DNA of 64,000 bases. Source: Lotus japonicus (lineage: Eukaryota; Streptophyta; Magnoliopsida; Fabales; Fabaceae). The stretch covers positions 77,362,732-77,426,731 of the forward strand of contig NC_080044.1 of the NCBI RefSeq assembly GCF_012489685.1, given 5' to 3'. The translations under genes and the position numbers were made by a program. The notes under the pieces are model-generated. The model worked only from the letters and a program-made list of their open reading frames with translations. It was not told the origin of the DNA and did not search any database. Position 1 is the first letter of the stretch; every line of letters begins with the position of its first letter. Shown here piece after piece: positions 47,456 through 58,579 of this stretch.

Positions 47456-49795
47456 CTAATCCACCTTGTGACCGTTACCGTTGTTTCCCTGCAAAGATGG
47501 AGTGATGGGACTGAAGAGGAAGGATTTCAAAGCCTTGCACAACTCCTTGGGCTTCTCTTTATTGATCGCATGCCCTGCATTCTTAATAACCACTAGTTGT
47601 GCCTTCTCTCCCAGATGCCTTCACGGCAAGAATTAAATTTAATATTAAAACAATCAGGCAAGTGCAGAACATGATAATATGTATCATTTATGTTTATGTT
47701 ATCTTTTGATCGTTGAGATAACTCGTTTTTTTGGGTTATCTTTTCTCCCTAAGGGTGCTGTCCTTAGGGGTTTTTTGTGGATATTAATAGATATTCCTTC
47801 ATCTTTCAAAAAAAAAAATAATAATGATACATGAAGTGGACGAAGATTGCTACACTTGGTGTCTTTATCAAAACCTAGTATGAGTCAACAAAGCTGAAGG
47901 ACAGAAAAAAAATTGGAAGATTAATATCATCAGGGTACAAAAATTACCTTTTAAGTCTATGAGCTAATTCCAGTGGGAATACCTGGTCCTGTTCTCCCCA
48001 GACTATTAGTGTAGGCTGCATCATTGAAAAGTTACACCTTTTAACAAGTTAAAATGCAAGATTGCAAATCGTGGTAAATCTAACTCATAATGCGTTGAAG
48101 TCAGCAGAGAAGAAAAACCTGGGTTATCCTTGGAAGATTAGCCAGTTTTCTATCCTTATGTAATGATTTGATTAATTCTTTCTTCTCCTGGCGGTATTCC
48201 GTACACATCACCTAACAGGAAAACCAGTTTCAGCAACCAATTTGGTGAATTGGCAAGGCCAAGCTTGTGTATTCACGGCAAGAGATAGGCAATGAAACAA
48301 TATACAAGTAGTCACAGTTTATTCAATAAGACAACACACACACAAAATCAATCTTTATCTGGTCCAAATGTTACAGATCAAATGGGATAATACAACCAAC
48401 CATCGTGTACACAAAGAATTGCTCAAATAACAAATTGATTGAAGTTTCCAGTCATTAGTGTCCCATTGACCACAAAATTTGGTCTGAAAGTTGTTTTACT
48501 CTCTTCAGCATGGTAATGATGAAAAGCCTGTTTATATACATGAAGAGAGAGTGTAAAACAAACAAGCTTGAAATCTAAAGTAACATACAAGACATTTGAA
48601 TAATGTTATGAGTCCTCCTGAGATGGAAGACAAATTGAAAAAGGATGGGGCAGATCCAGGTCCGCCAAAATAAGAATACAAAATTAGTAGCCTTAATCTC
48701 CGTATTTCGGACTCATCATGACTAGCAGCCTAACCTCGGACTCCCCGAACCTAACCCTGTAAAAGGCAAGGTCAATACACCACAAGTACACGCATTCTCT
48801 CCTTCTTCATCCATACTTTCACCCACTTCCCTGACTTGGGGGTCAAAGTGTTATTGTAGGTACACCCTTCGAAGCTGGATCACAACAAAGCTACCTGAAG
48901 ACCATCTTTTCTGAGGTCTTCAGGTAGCTCTGTTGTGATCACATCATATAATAGAAAAACACACCTTCTAGCCAGGACAGGATCATTCTTTTATTGAGAC
49001 ACAAGAAACAAACAATATAGAATTGAAGGTTACACACAGTCCTAGCTACTAGCTACTGTTTAGTATCACAAAAATTATCACCGATCATCATGTGGAACTT
49101 CTTTTCCTATCCCCCTAACAAAGCAAAATCAATCAAGCTAGAAACTATGATATGAAAGAAACACCACTCACCTCAATGTAATCGGTGAGAAAACAAGTGG
49201 GCATGACCTTCATAGGCTTGGCAAACGTGAGCTGCACGAGCTGCCTCATCTCCTCCGGCGTCTGCGGAATCAAAAGACTAGCAGCCTCTTCCACACTCTT
49301 CACCTTAAACATCCCTTCATCCATGTCCTTCTCCTCCAAGCACACCCCAGCACAGACCAGCACCACCTTCACCACGCTCTCCGGGAACTGCGCCGCCATG
49401 CTGTAAGCGACAAATCCGCCGTAGCTGATTCCGACAACGCTCACGGTGTGGACCCCGTGGGCCTCCATGAGAGCCATGACGCAGCGAGCCTGGAAGGACT
49501 CGGATCTTTCGGGGCGGGTAGAGTAGGAGTCGCCGAAGAAGACGAGGTCGGGGATGAAGATGTTGAAGCGACGGGAGAGAGGGGAGAGGAAATCGCTCCA
49601 CTGCCACATTGCGTTGGCACCCATGCCGTGGATGAGGAGAAGGGAAGGTTTGGAAGGGTTGTGGGACTTGGGGGTCCAGCAGTGCATGATGGTGCCGTCA
49701 CCGAGATCGGTGGTGGTGGATTTGAGGCCGGAGGTGGAGAAGGAGAAGCGGTAACAGCGGTCACGTGAAGCAGTGTAGCTGAAACACCCAGCCAT
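47456..49795 (-). CDS. alpha/beta-hydrolase fold protein
   Basis: Four minus-strand exons, 49172-49795, 48119-48211, 47948-48015 and 47456-47618, join in frame to 315 residues. The fold's marks are in order: the oxyanion motif LLIHGMGANAMWQW near residue 55, the nucleophile elbow VGISYGGF near residue 121, the acid in PTLIVWGEQDQVFP near residue 248 and the histidine in KNAGHAINKEKP near residue 280. Together they complete a Ser-Asp-His triad. Plant relatives are annotated as generic hydrolases or acylglycerol lipase-like proteins; the substrate cannot be told. There is no membrane anchor or clear signal peptide. A damaged partial copy lies at 38249-38960. The start is the first ATG and gives the conserved N-terminus. 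A long hairpin sits in intron 1. Confidence 0.92.
48878..48940 (-). repeat. 26-bp inverted repeat in hydrolase intron 1
   Basis: The left arm 48878-48903 (GATCACAACAAAGCTACCTG and onward) and the right arm 48915-48940 are reverse complements except for one position. In the minus-strand transcript that position is a G-U pair. The loop is 11 nt. It would fold into a near-perfect stem in the primary transcript of the hydrolase gene. Confidence 0.88.
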
Positions 49796-50872
49796 GAAGC
49801 AGTTTGGTGTTGTGTTGACTAACCAGTGGAGAGTTGGAGAGTGAGGTGAATGAATCAGTGTTGTTATTGCAGTTGGAGTTGCAGGTGAGAGTCAGTGACC
49901 AAACGAAATAGTAACGTGGACAAATCAATATCCGACAAGAGTCAAGAGTGTGATGAAAGATGAAGATAGGAAAAAGAAATACCGGAAAAAATGCTAGATA
50001 AGCTAAATGTAATAAAGTATTCTAGTTTTATAGGTAAATCCTTCACGGTTGAATCACTCTTCGCATGAGGAAACTTTGCAACCGAGACATATATAAATGA
50101 TTCATTTACTCTAACACCATGACACCATCAAGCTTGCTTAATGGCTCCATCACATGGCATCCCTCATAGACACCATCCGAACAGAACCAAAATGTTGGTG
50201 TCGGTCGTTCTTCCTTCCTCCTTATTTAAAAGAAAAAATTAGCAATTCTCCTAAACAAAGCAAAGAGGATTCCATGTTATCATCGTATTGAGGCTTCCTA
50301 CCCCACAATGTCTCTTTTGGACTCCAATTGAGCCTTCGTATTCCCTGTGATCGTTTTTATCACCAACTCCACCATCTTCTTCCTTAGACATTTCACGGCC
50401 AAAGAAAGAGCCACTACTCCCAAGATCGGCCACCTCTAAGGTGCTAACCATGGAGGGATGTGGAACTCAAGGCTTTTTCCATGGTTGTTGGTTCATGGTT
50501 CAAGAAAACAAAGGTGATAATAAATGGATACATTGACTCACAAAATAGAGGATCAAATAAAGCTAAGGAGGATCGAAATGAGTGAGTCCAGTGTGGGGCT
50601 GGTGTCCTGGACTTGAGATAGAGTAACTACCACCTTGAAAAGTAGAAAGATTGGAAGCCTTTTGAACCATAACGTTATAGAGAAGTTGGATCCCCTTAGA
50701 GCCATATCGTGACAAAGAAGACCGAAAAGGAGCAAGATAAGGGCAATTAAGTCGAGGCTGGTGCAAAGCTGGTGGTTAGACCTGACATCGAGCCTCTACC
50801 GCCTTGAACGGCTGATGCTGCCGCAAGAGAGCTAGTGGTTCTTAAATTCTAGCAAAGCATCTATAAACATGA
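49796..50872. other. intergenic between hydrolase gene and MULE
   Basis: The first part holds the hydrolase promoter. From about 50200 to 50870 there are open but unrecognised frames on the minus strand (around 50251-50451 and 50553-50766) that could be old retrotransposon coding sequence. I cannot support a gene. Confidence 0.4.
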
Positions 50873-50881
50873 AAAAGGATA

Positions 50882-52487
50882 GGCTTAAAAGCATTTGTTG
50901 CCCCTGATGTTTCATGTTTGTGCAAAAGACACCCCTCATCTATTTTCGTCTATGTTTGTACCCTCAATGAAACAGAAAAGTGTAGCGAGTACCCCTCCGT
51001 TAGAAAACTAACGGAAGGGGCTGACGTGTTTTTTTTTAATTCTCCTATTTTCCACATGGCTTTTCTATATAGAAAAAAATAAAAAAAAAATAAAAAAATA
51101 AATGGTGATTATGGGTTTGCGATTAGGGTGGGGGATTGGGTGCTAGGGTTGGGTTGTGTGGGGTGGGTGGATTGCAATGGGTTCAGTAATTGCAGGCACT
51201 AATGGTGTCAACAACCCCTTTGCTTCAATTTCAAACCCATCAACAACTTATAGCTTCGTCATGCAACAGAGCTTGAACATCGACTCTTTCCCTTTGGACC
51301 CATCAACTCACAAAGTTTCTTCAATAGCAACAATTTTGACAGTGGATTTGAAAGTGGGTTCTTCATGGGTGGGAGAAGCAACGCTTCAAATCCCCCTGCT
51401 TTGATGGGGTTCGGCGGGTAAGTTGTGGTTCTGGATCTTGGGTTGTGTTCTGGGGTTGGGTCTTGGGTTTAAAGTGGGTTTAAAGTGGGTTGCAGTGGTG
51501 GTTCAAGGCGGTGGTTCTGGGTGGGTTGGGTCTTTCGTGGGTTGGATCTGGGTGGTGGGTGGTGGTTCTGAGGTGGTTCTGGGTGGGTTGGGTCTTTCGT
51601 GGGTTGGATCTGGGTGGTGGGTGGTGGTTCTGAGGTGGTTCTGGGTGGGTTGGGTCTTTCGTGGGTTGGATCTGGGTGGTGGGTGGTGGTTCTGAGGTGG
51701 TTCTGGGTGGGTTGGGTCTTGGATTTATGAGGGAGGTGCATGACTTGCAGCGGAGTGGGGTGTACGGGACGGCAACACTGGTGTTCTCCGCCTCTCAATT
51801 GCAATTTTTCTTCCTTCCATCCACCATCTCTATGTGAAATTGTTAAAATTCTGAAGCAGGTTAGATTTTTGGAAGAAGAGGAACAGTGGCGAAAGGAGAA
51901 GGAAGAAGAAGAGAATTTGGGATTTCTGGATATTTTGAACCTTATCTTAATTTCATGAACTGGTAGATTGCTCCTTAAATGTATTTTTTGGTTTTGTTAT
52001 TGTTTTTGGGTTTGGAAGTTTAATTTTATTCGGTTTTTGTTCTTGATAAAGGTTTTGAGATTTTGATTTTTGCTGTTTTGTTCTTGAAGAGGAACAGTGT
52101 TGTGCTTGTTTTGGGTTTTCTGGGGTTTGATTTCCTGAAGATGGTAAAGATAGGTGATTGAAGAAAGATTGAAAGAAGAAGAGGATATCAAGTTTATGAT
52201 GGAGAATGAAGAAGATAAATGCTATAAATAAAATTGTGTTGCTTATTTTAACAATCCTACATGTAGCTCAGCTGGTTGATAAAATCCACGTGGCATTAGA
52301 GAAAATAAAGGAAAATGTAAAAATAATATCCACGTCAGCTCCTCCGTTAGGATTTTAACGTCAACCTGACGGAGGGGCATTCAGTGTACTTTCTCAAAAC
52401 AAGGGGGGTACAAACGTTTACAAAAAAAGAGTAGGATTATCATTTGCACTTTTGAAATACATCAGGGGCACCAAATGCATTTAAGCC
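50882..52487. mobile_element. non-autonomous MULE, 1.6 kb, with target duplication
   Basis: The ends GGCTTAAAAGCATTTGTTGC and the mirrored GGCACCAAATGCATTTAAGCC start long inverted repeats of about 115 bp, including CCCCTCCGTTAG near the inner edge. A perfect 9-bp target duplication, AAAAGGATA, flanks it at 50873-50881 and 52488-52496. This is diagnostic of a Mutator-like element. No transposase is present. The interior carries an unexplained open frame (51156-51404), a GGGT-rich 62-bp minisatellite and AG-rich sequence, as in Pack-MULEs that carry foreign pieces. Confidence 0.88.
51511..51722. repeat. 62-bp minisatellite, about 3.4 copies
   Basis: Unit of 62 bp containing GGGTCTTTCGTGGGTTGGAT; TCTTTCGT occurs at 51531, 51593 and 51655. 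The unit is not a multiple of three, so the long Gly/Trp/Val-rich frames across it are artefacts. Confidence 0.92.
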
Positions 52488-52496
52488 AAAAGGATA

Positions 52497-52845
52497 ACAA
52501 GCATAATTAATAAAAAAAAGGTCAATTTTACAGTGGACCATTTCTCAAGTCTGAACTTTATATAAGAAGGACTGAAGGAGTATTGTTGAAACATTAATAT
52601 TCTCAATAAGAGATGCAAATGGTAGGGTGATAGTTGAAAAGTAAAATATTAACCATGGTTAAGCCATTTTCTTGATGGATTAAGATCTTTTATTTTCAAA
52701 TGGCGGTGTTTCAATTTCTTGTCTCATCAATAAAGTCTTGTCATGTCAATTAAAAAAATACATGAGTGAGATGGTTACAAACTTACATGATTGTTTCTAA
52801 TTGACATGCATAATACTTATTAGAATGATAGAGATTAAGACACTT
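52497..52845. other. intergenic between MULE and LINE remnant
   Basis: AT-rich DNA, nothing recognised. Confidence 0.45.
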
Positions 52846-53560
52846 TTTTTTTTAAAATGAAATGTATATTATAAATAAAAGCCTGAGCCAAAAACAACTC
52901 AAGGCATGCAAGTACAATCTGATCTGACAGAGGCTAAAGCATCAAAATACATCATGAGCTATGCTAGAAACCCACCACCAACCCACAGAATGACTAAGAC
53001 GGAATCCCAAGAAAGAGCCTCATTAAAACCTTACTTGGAAAAACCCATTGGGATAAAAACCAAGCAAGGAAAAAAGAGTACCACAATCTTGGGATAGTCA
53101 TTCTGCACCAGAACAAATAAAATCCTTGATGCAAATAATTTACACTAGCTCAGACCATGGACATTTAATTCACTAAAACAGCAGCAACAGCAGGCAAAAT
53201 CGTGATAGTAACAGCAGCAACATCAACAGCAAACAACAACAGCAACAGCAGTAAACAACAACCAAATTCGTACAGCAACAACAAACAACATCAGCAACAA
53301 CAACATCAACAGCAGCCAACAGCAACAACAACAGCAATAACAGCAAATGAAAACAACAACTAAAATCTTCCAACACCCTGCAAACAAATCAAAACGGCAG
53401 GAAAATAGTTTCATAGCCCTGTGTTACCCACATAAGACCAAATCGGTTCCACACGGAAGCACCCTTCCTTAGCCAGCTCATCCGCCTTCGCCTTCCCTTC
53501 CCTTAAAATATGAGTCACGCCATTCCAAGCCACCAACAAGTAATCAAACATATGGTCAAT
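52846..53560 (-). mobile_element. 5'-truncated LINE with RNase H tail
   Basis: On the minus strand the 5' part encodes GVTHILREGKAKADELAKEGC, the end of a LINE RNase H-like domain. A GTT/GCTGTTG-rich 3' region follows (53170-53360), then TCCCAATGGGTTTTCC, AAGGTTTTAATGAGGC and a poly(A) tail (T-run 52846-52856). The insertion directly abuts the 3' end of the second CYP71D gene. Confidence 0.75.
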
Positions 53561-55211
53561 AGGTGAGGACATGAACATCATGATGAAGGGAATAATCATA
53601 CGGAGTTGGAATCAAATACAAGCTATTTTTCCTTCCAACTGTAGATCCAAAGTGTTCAATCATGTCCAAGTCATCTGGTTTCATACTATTGGGGAGTTCC
53701 CAGTCAAAATGGTAGAGTAATGCAGCTAAAGAAAGCTCAACATTGGCTATGCCAAGTAAAATTCCAGGACATATTCTCCTTCCTGCCCCAAAAGGGAGGT
53801 ACTCAAAGTTATTCCCTCTAAAATCAAAACTCGTGTCATGAAACCTCTCGGGTATAAACTTCTCTGCATCATACCAAAGGTTGGGATCTCTTCCAAGTGC
53901 CCATGCATTTACTATCACTTTAGTATTAACAGATATTTCGTACCCACCAATCATGCTAGTTTCCCTACATTCTCTTGGGAGCAGCAAAGGAACAGGTGGG
54001 TGTAACCTCAAGGTTTCTTTGATCACCAACTTGAAGTAACTAAGTTCTTGTAGATCCGTCTCGATAATAATTTTCTTCCCCTTGAAAGCTTTTCTTATTT
54101 CAACTTGTGTCTTCTCCATCACTCTTGGGTTCTTCATCAGCTCTGACATAGCCCACTCTATTACCGTTGCTGAACTATCAGTCCCAGCACCAAACATTTC
54201 CTGATCCACACATAATATGTTTCAATAAATAAACCACATTATGACTGAAATTGAAGCTTACAATACAACTCATGATCATATTAACAAAAAAAAAGTATGA
54301 TATGCAATTTATGATAAATTACTAACCCATAGAACGGCTTTGATGTTCTCAATAGTGATTGGTATGTCAAGATTGCTACTTTGTTTCACACGCAAAAGAA
54401 CATCAATGAGAGTTTCATCCTTTCCATGGTTTGATTGATTATCATTGATAACATTTTCTAAGATCTTGTCCAGCTTCTTACGCATACCCTCCAATTTAGC
54501 TTTCTTCCGAGTTATGAGATGAAGAGGTTTTAGTGAAGGGAACAAATCAGCAACATCAAAACCTCCAACCATTTCCATAGTTTTCTGGAGCAAAGGCATA
54601 ATTTCATCTTCATAGTTGGATTTTTTACCCCATACCGTCCTTGAAACTAAAGCGCTTAACAAAGAAAACACGCTTTTGCTGAAATTGATTGGTGAACCTT
54701 TTGGTGTAGAAAATCGAATGGATTGTATGAGTTTAGCCACCTCATCTTCTCGAACGTATGAGAAAGATTGAACCCTTTTAGCACTAAAAAGCTCTAAGGT
54801 ACATACCTTTCTCATCTGTCTCCAGTAATCACCATATGGAGCAAAGACAATATCTTTATTTCCATAGAACATAATTTGAGCAGCAAGAGTTTGTTGTCTA
54901 TTTGCAAAAGCAAGATCATGAGTCTTCATTATCTCCTTGGCCATATCAGGGGATGATACAACCATTGCATGAATTTCGCCCAGTTGAAGGTACATTAGAG
55001 GACCATATTTGTGAGCTAAATCTCTAAGAGCATGGTGTGGAAGTGATCCCGCCATTGCCAGTTGATGCAAGTTCCCTAATAGAGGCAGTTTCCATGGCCC
55101 CGGGGGTTGTTTATGAACCATGGCTCTGCTAACTTTGATTTTCTGCTTTGCAAGCCAAAGCAACAAGAAGGGGAGTAAAGTAATAGCTAGAAAGGAGTAC
55201 TGTAATTCCAT
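53556..55211 (-). CDS. CYP71D: CYP71D-type cytochrome P450
   Basis: Two minus-strand exons, 54327-55211 and 53556-54200, join in phase 0 to 509 residues. Present in order are the membrane anchor ([15 protein letters not shown]), [39 protein letters not shown] (helix I), KETLRLHP (ExxR), the PERF region and [10 protein letters not shown] with the heme cysteine. It is an endoplasmic-reticulum monooxygenase of the CYP71D group, needing NADPH-P450 reductase; the substrate is unknown. It is the intact paralog of the gene at 36174-37843. The start ATG at 55211 begins the usual short lumenal segment; an in-frame ATG at 55292 would add 27 unlikely residues. The last dozen residues beyond IPTPY are extra compared with the paralog, because the stop lies in or at the edge of an inserted LINE. 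Confidence 0.93.
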
Positions 55212-55270
55212 TGCAATAGTGAAATAATGGAGGGTGGAACTGATGTCCTTGTCTTCCCTTCCTATGATAT

Positions 55271-55279
55271 TATTTATAG
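55271..55279 (-). promoter_or_regulatory. candidate TATA box of the intact CYP71D
   Basis: CTATAAATA on the minus strand, 60-68 bp upstream of the ATG. Good sequence; the leader would be short. Confidence 0.5.
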
Positions 55280-55582
55280 ACTCAAATTGCATATACTAAC
55301 AAAGAAAATAATTATATAGGATAATTTGAAGTATTATATTGACCAAGGTATAATATACAAACTTGAAAGATTGATATATCTATTTGATTGTAAATTTGAT
55401 CTTATCCATTTGAAAATATTTAACTTCCAATAATCAATTAATATTGTATAATGAAAAACCTTCAAATATGTCAAGAATTATATAATTTCAAGACATAAAA
55501 TTAAATAATAATATGATATATTATGTATATTCACTCAAATAAAATTATCTTTTAATTAGGAAATACACGCCTTATAAATAAC

Positions 55583-56385
55583 CTGAAATATAAATTTTTT
55601 AACTAGGTAAAAATTTAAAATACATTAATTAGACTTTTATAAAATTTGACTCATCAATAAAATTATCAGTTAATTATTCAAAATATTTATATTTCATTAT
55701 ACTAATTCATAATAATAAAAAATTCAATTTCACATATTTAAAGAAAAATATTAATATTATTTAAATTTTAAATATTAATAAAATTTGAGGGAACTTTTTA
55801 AATAATAATATTGATATTTTCTTTAATCCAATTATTATATTAATTATTATTTAATATTTTTTTATATTTAAAACTACCTGTGAGACAAAAAATTAAATTA
55901 ATATCATTTTAATTTAATTATTAATCACAAGTTCGGGAATTGTTTTAAAATAATAGGTAAGACAACACACACAAAAAACAATTAGACTTTTAACTAGCTA
56001 AAATTTGAAATATAATTTTTTTAACTAGGTAAAATTTTAAAATACATTAATTAGACTTTTATAAAATTTGACTCATCAATAAAATTATCAGTTAATTATT
56101 CAAAATATTTATATTTCATTATACTAATTCATAATTGTAAAAAAATTCAATTTCACATATTTAAAGAAAAATATTAATATTATTTAAATTTTAAATATTA
56201 ATAAAATTTGAGGGAACTTTATAAATAATAATATTGATATTTCCTTTACATCAATTACAATATTAATTATTATTTAAATTTTTTATATTTAAAACTACCT
56301 ATGAGACAAAAAATTAAATAAATATCATTTTAATTTAATTATTAATCACAAGTTCAGGAATTTTTTAAATAATAGTTTAATACAA
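55583..56385. repeat. tandem duplication of a very AT-rich 420-bp unit
   Basis: AACTAGGTAA then TTAGACTTTTATAAAATTTG, later ATTTGAGGGAACTTT and CACAAGTTC, occurs from about 55583 and again from about 56005. Offsets between matching blocks are 420-422 bp. The copies are about 90 percent identical by eye. No coding content. Confidence 0.85.
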
Positions 56386-56466
56386 ATAGATATTTTTATA
56401 TATAAAAAATTTATTAAGTATTAAATTTAGAATAACCAAATATGTACTACAGTTAAGTATGTCTAA

Positions 56467-56488
56467 TATATATATATATATATATATT
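56467..56488. repeat. TA microsatellite
   Basis: An alternating AT run followed by TTTATTTATTTGTGTGTGTTTG. Confidence 0.85.
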
Positions 56489-56686
56489 TATTTATTTGTG
56501 TGTGTTTGTGTCTTTTTAAATATTACTTATATCTTAGCTATAAAAATTCTTAAACATATTAATATAAAAATAAATATACATAGTTTAAATATCAATCATA
56601 GACTAAGAATTGAGAAAAATTAATAATAATTTTATTAGAGAAAAATCATATTGATAAATAATTTATGTTATAAATTGTATTAACTC

Positions 56687-58540
56687 AAATTCAAACGTTG
56701 CAGCAGTTACTTCAAGGACGCAAATCAGGGAGAAATTCAAGGGTTTGGTTGACTTAGTTAATTCTAGGTGCAGATCGGGGAGGAAGGACCAGCGAGAGAA
56801 CATGGAGGAGCGTATGTTTCAAATTCGAACGTTGCAGCAGTTAATTTTGGGACGCAAATCATGGACTTGGTTGACTCAGTTAATTCTAGGGCGCAAATCG
56901 GGGAGGAGGTACCGACGAGAAAGTATGGAGGTGCGTATGCTTCAAATTCAAACGTTGCATAGCTTAATTCTGGGACACAAATTAGGGAGCAGATTGATGA
57001 CCCGAGTGTTTAAGTTATTTTTCTAGTTTATTTCCACGCATTTTGATATATTATTTAGGATATTTTGGTCATTTTAGGTCACTCCATGATTATTTCATGC
57101 ATTTTACTATTTTTATGTGGTTTTTAGTATTTTTATATATTTTTATGATTTTTATTTAGATTTATTAGGATTTAAGTTATTTTATTTTTAATTGATATGT
57201 TTTATTTTGAATTATTATCTTTTTAGTATTTTATTTTGATTTATTTTATCTTTTTAGGATTTTCGGAATAAAAGGAAAAGAGAAAATCAGGAAAAAGAAT
57301 CTCATCTGGTGGTGATAGTCCACGGAGATACACTGCACATGCTGAAATGGACGGCTGCGGACACTCTCTTTGACACGTGGTTCCATCCTTCTGAGGGTCC
57401 ACCGTAAGACAGTGGTGCGAAAAGGACTGGATTCCACCCCTTTAAGCTCCGTCCAATAGAGGCACGACACGTGGCAGGTGTTGAACCAAAAAGCAAAATC
57501 AACAGAAAGGGTGATCACGTGATTGAATTTAAAATTACATAATATATTTAGAATAAAGACGGAAACAGAAAGGAGGAAACGGATTGCATATATATTGGAA
57601 CGAGGCCAGAGATTTTGGGAGGTGATCAGATATATTGAGGGAGCTTTTGAGCCTTCTTCGAGTTAACCCTAGCACCACTTTGAGCTTTTTGAAGAATCCT
57701 TTTTATTTTAATAAACTATTTGATCATGGAAGCCATGCTTGGCTAAACCTCCGTAGGTACTTGGGGTGTTCGGTTTGATTCTCTTGACCTTATGTTTTGA
57801 TTTACTTTTTGACTCATGAATTCTAGTTTTATTTATGAATTTCTCATCTTTTATATATGAATCTTTATGCATGAAGATTACCTTTGCTATTTTGTATGCG
57901 ATTGAGAAATTGGTAGAAAATAGGGATCCGGTGAGGAATTGATTAGGAACGCCTACGCCTTAGAGATAAGGGTAACTTCTAATTGTGTTGGCTAGTGACT
58001 AAGTACTTTAATTCTCCAATTAAATTCGTCTAGGAACTAAGAGATTAGTGTTAGCAGTTTAATTGGAAGTTCTGCGTAGTTAAGAGATTATCACGTGGAA
58101 ACTTAGGCAAGCACCATAAATAAGTTAGATAATTCATGAGTTAATTAGTCTATTAAGAAAATAAGTGAGATTGATGAAATCCTACCCCAGGTACTTCCCC
58201 TTTTGATTACTTTTAATACTGCGTACTTGCTTTTCACTGAATTCTTCAACTTTCAATTAAGTTCGTTTTCAACAACAATTATTTACCCCCAAACCCTTTT
58301 ACTTAGTCTTTTTAGTGATTTATAGGTTAAATTAATTTAGGCAATCGCAATCCTTGAGTTCGATATCTTTTATTACTACATAACGAATAAGTACACTTGC
58401 TTAGGAGTTACCACAGATCATGGACTTAGTTGACTTAGTTAATCCTGGGACGCAAATCATGGAGCAGGTTCAGGACTTGGTTAAATCAGGATACACGTTG
58501 GAGGAGATTAAGGATTGGGGAAAAAATAAAAGGGAGTGAG
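56687..58540 (+). pseudogene. repeated coding-like sequence interrupted by a solo LTR
   Basis: A unit of about 125-135 bp containing AAATTC.AACGTTGCA and GG.CGCAAATC starts near 56687, 56821 and 56944. One plus frame gives repeats of the form SNSNVA..NFGTQIMDLVDSVN. After the LTR at 56995-58413 it resumes as QIMDLVDLVNPGTQIMEQV and DLVKSGYTLEEIKDWGKNK before a stop near 58540. I do not know this protein. It has several frame changes and is taken as a dead fragment of a repeat-containing gene or element. Confidence 0.5.
56995..58413 (+). mobile_element. solo LTR of a Gypsy-type retrotransposon
   Basis: Starts TGATGACCCGAG and ends GTACACTTGCTTAGG...TTACCA, i.e. TG..CA. A perfect 5-bp target duplication CAGAT flanks it (56990-56994 and 58414-58418). 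Length 1419 bp. Start and end resemble those of the LTR at 60727-62115 (minus), so both belong to related families. There is no internal region, indicating LTR-LTR recombination. Orientation is set by the TGATGACCC end. Confidence 0.85.
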
Positions 58541-58579
58541 ATCTTTAATGGAGGATTTCAAATTTTGAATAGAAGGTGA

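Noticed and set aside
49317..49768. Overlapping long frames on both strands over hydrolase exon 1
   Set aside because: Shadows caused by the GC-rich exon; only one frame has the hydrolase motifs and splices correctly.
51423..51804. Gly/Trp/Val-rich frame and its antisense Pro/Thr-rich frame
   Set aside because: Products of a 62-bp minisatellite whose unit length is not divisible by three.
53160..53360. CRISPR-like array of short CAACAG repeats
   Set aside because: Simple-sequence repeats without spacers in a eukaryotic LINE tail.
53173..53414. Leu/Cys/Val-rich frames on the minus strand
   Set aside because: Generated by GTT/GCTGTTG repeats in a LINE 3' tail.
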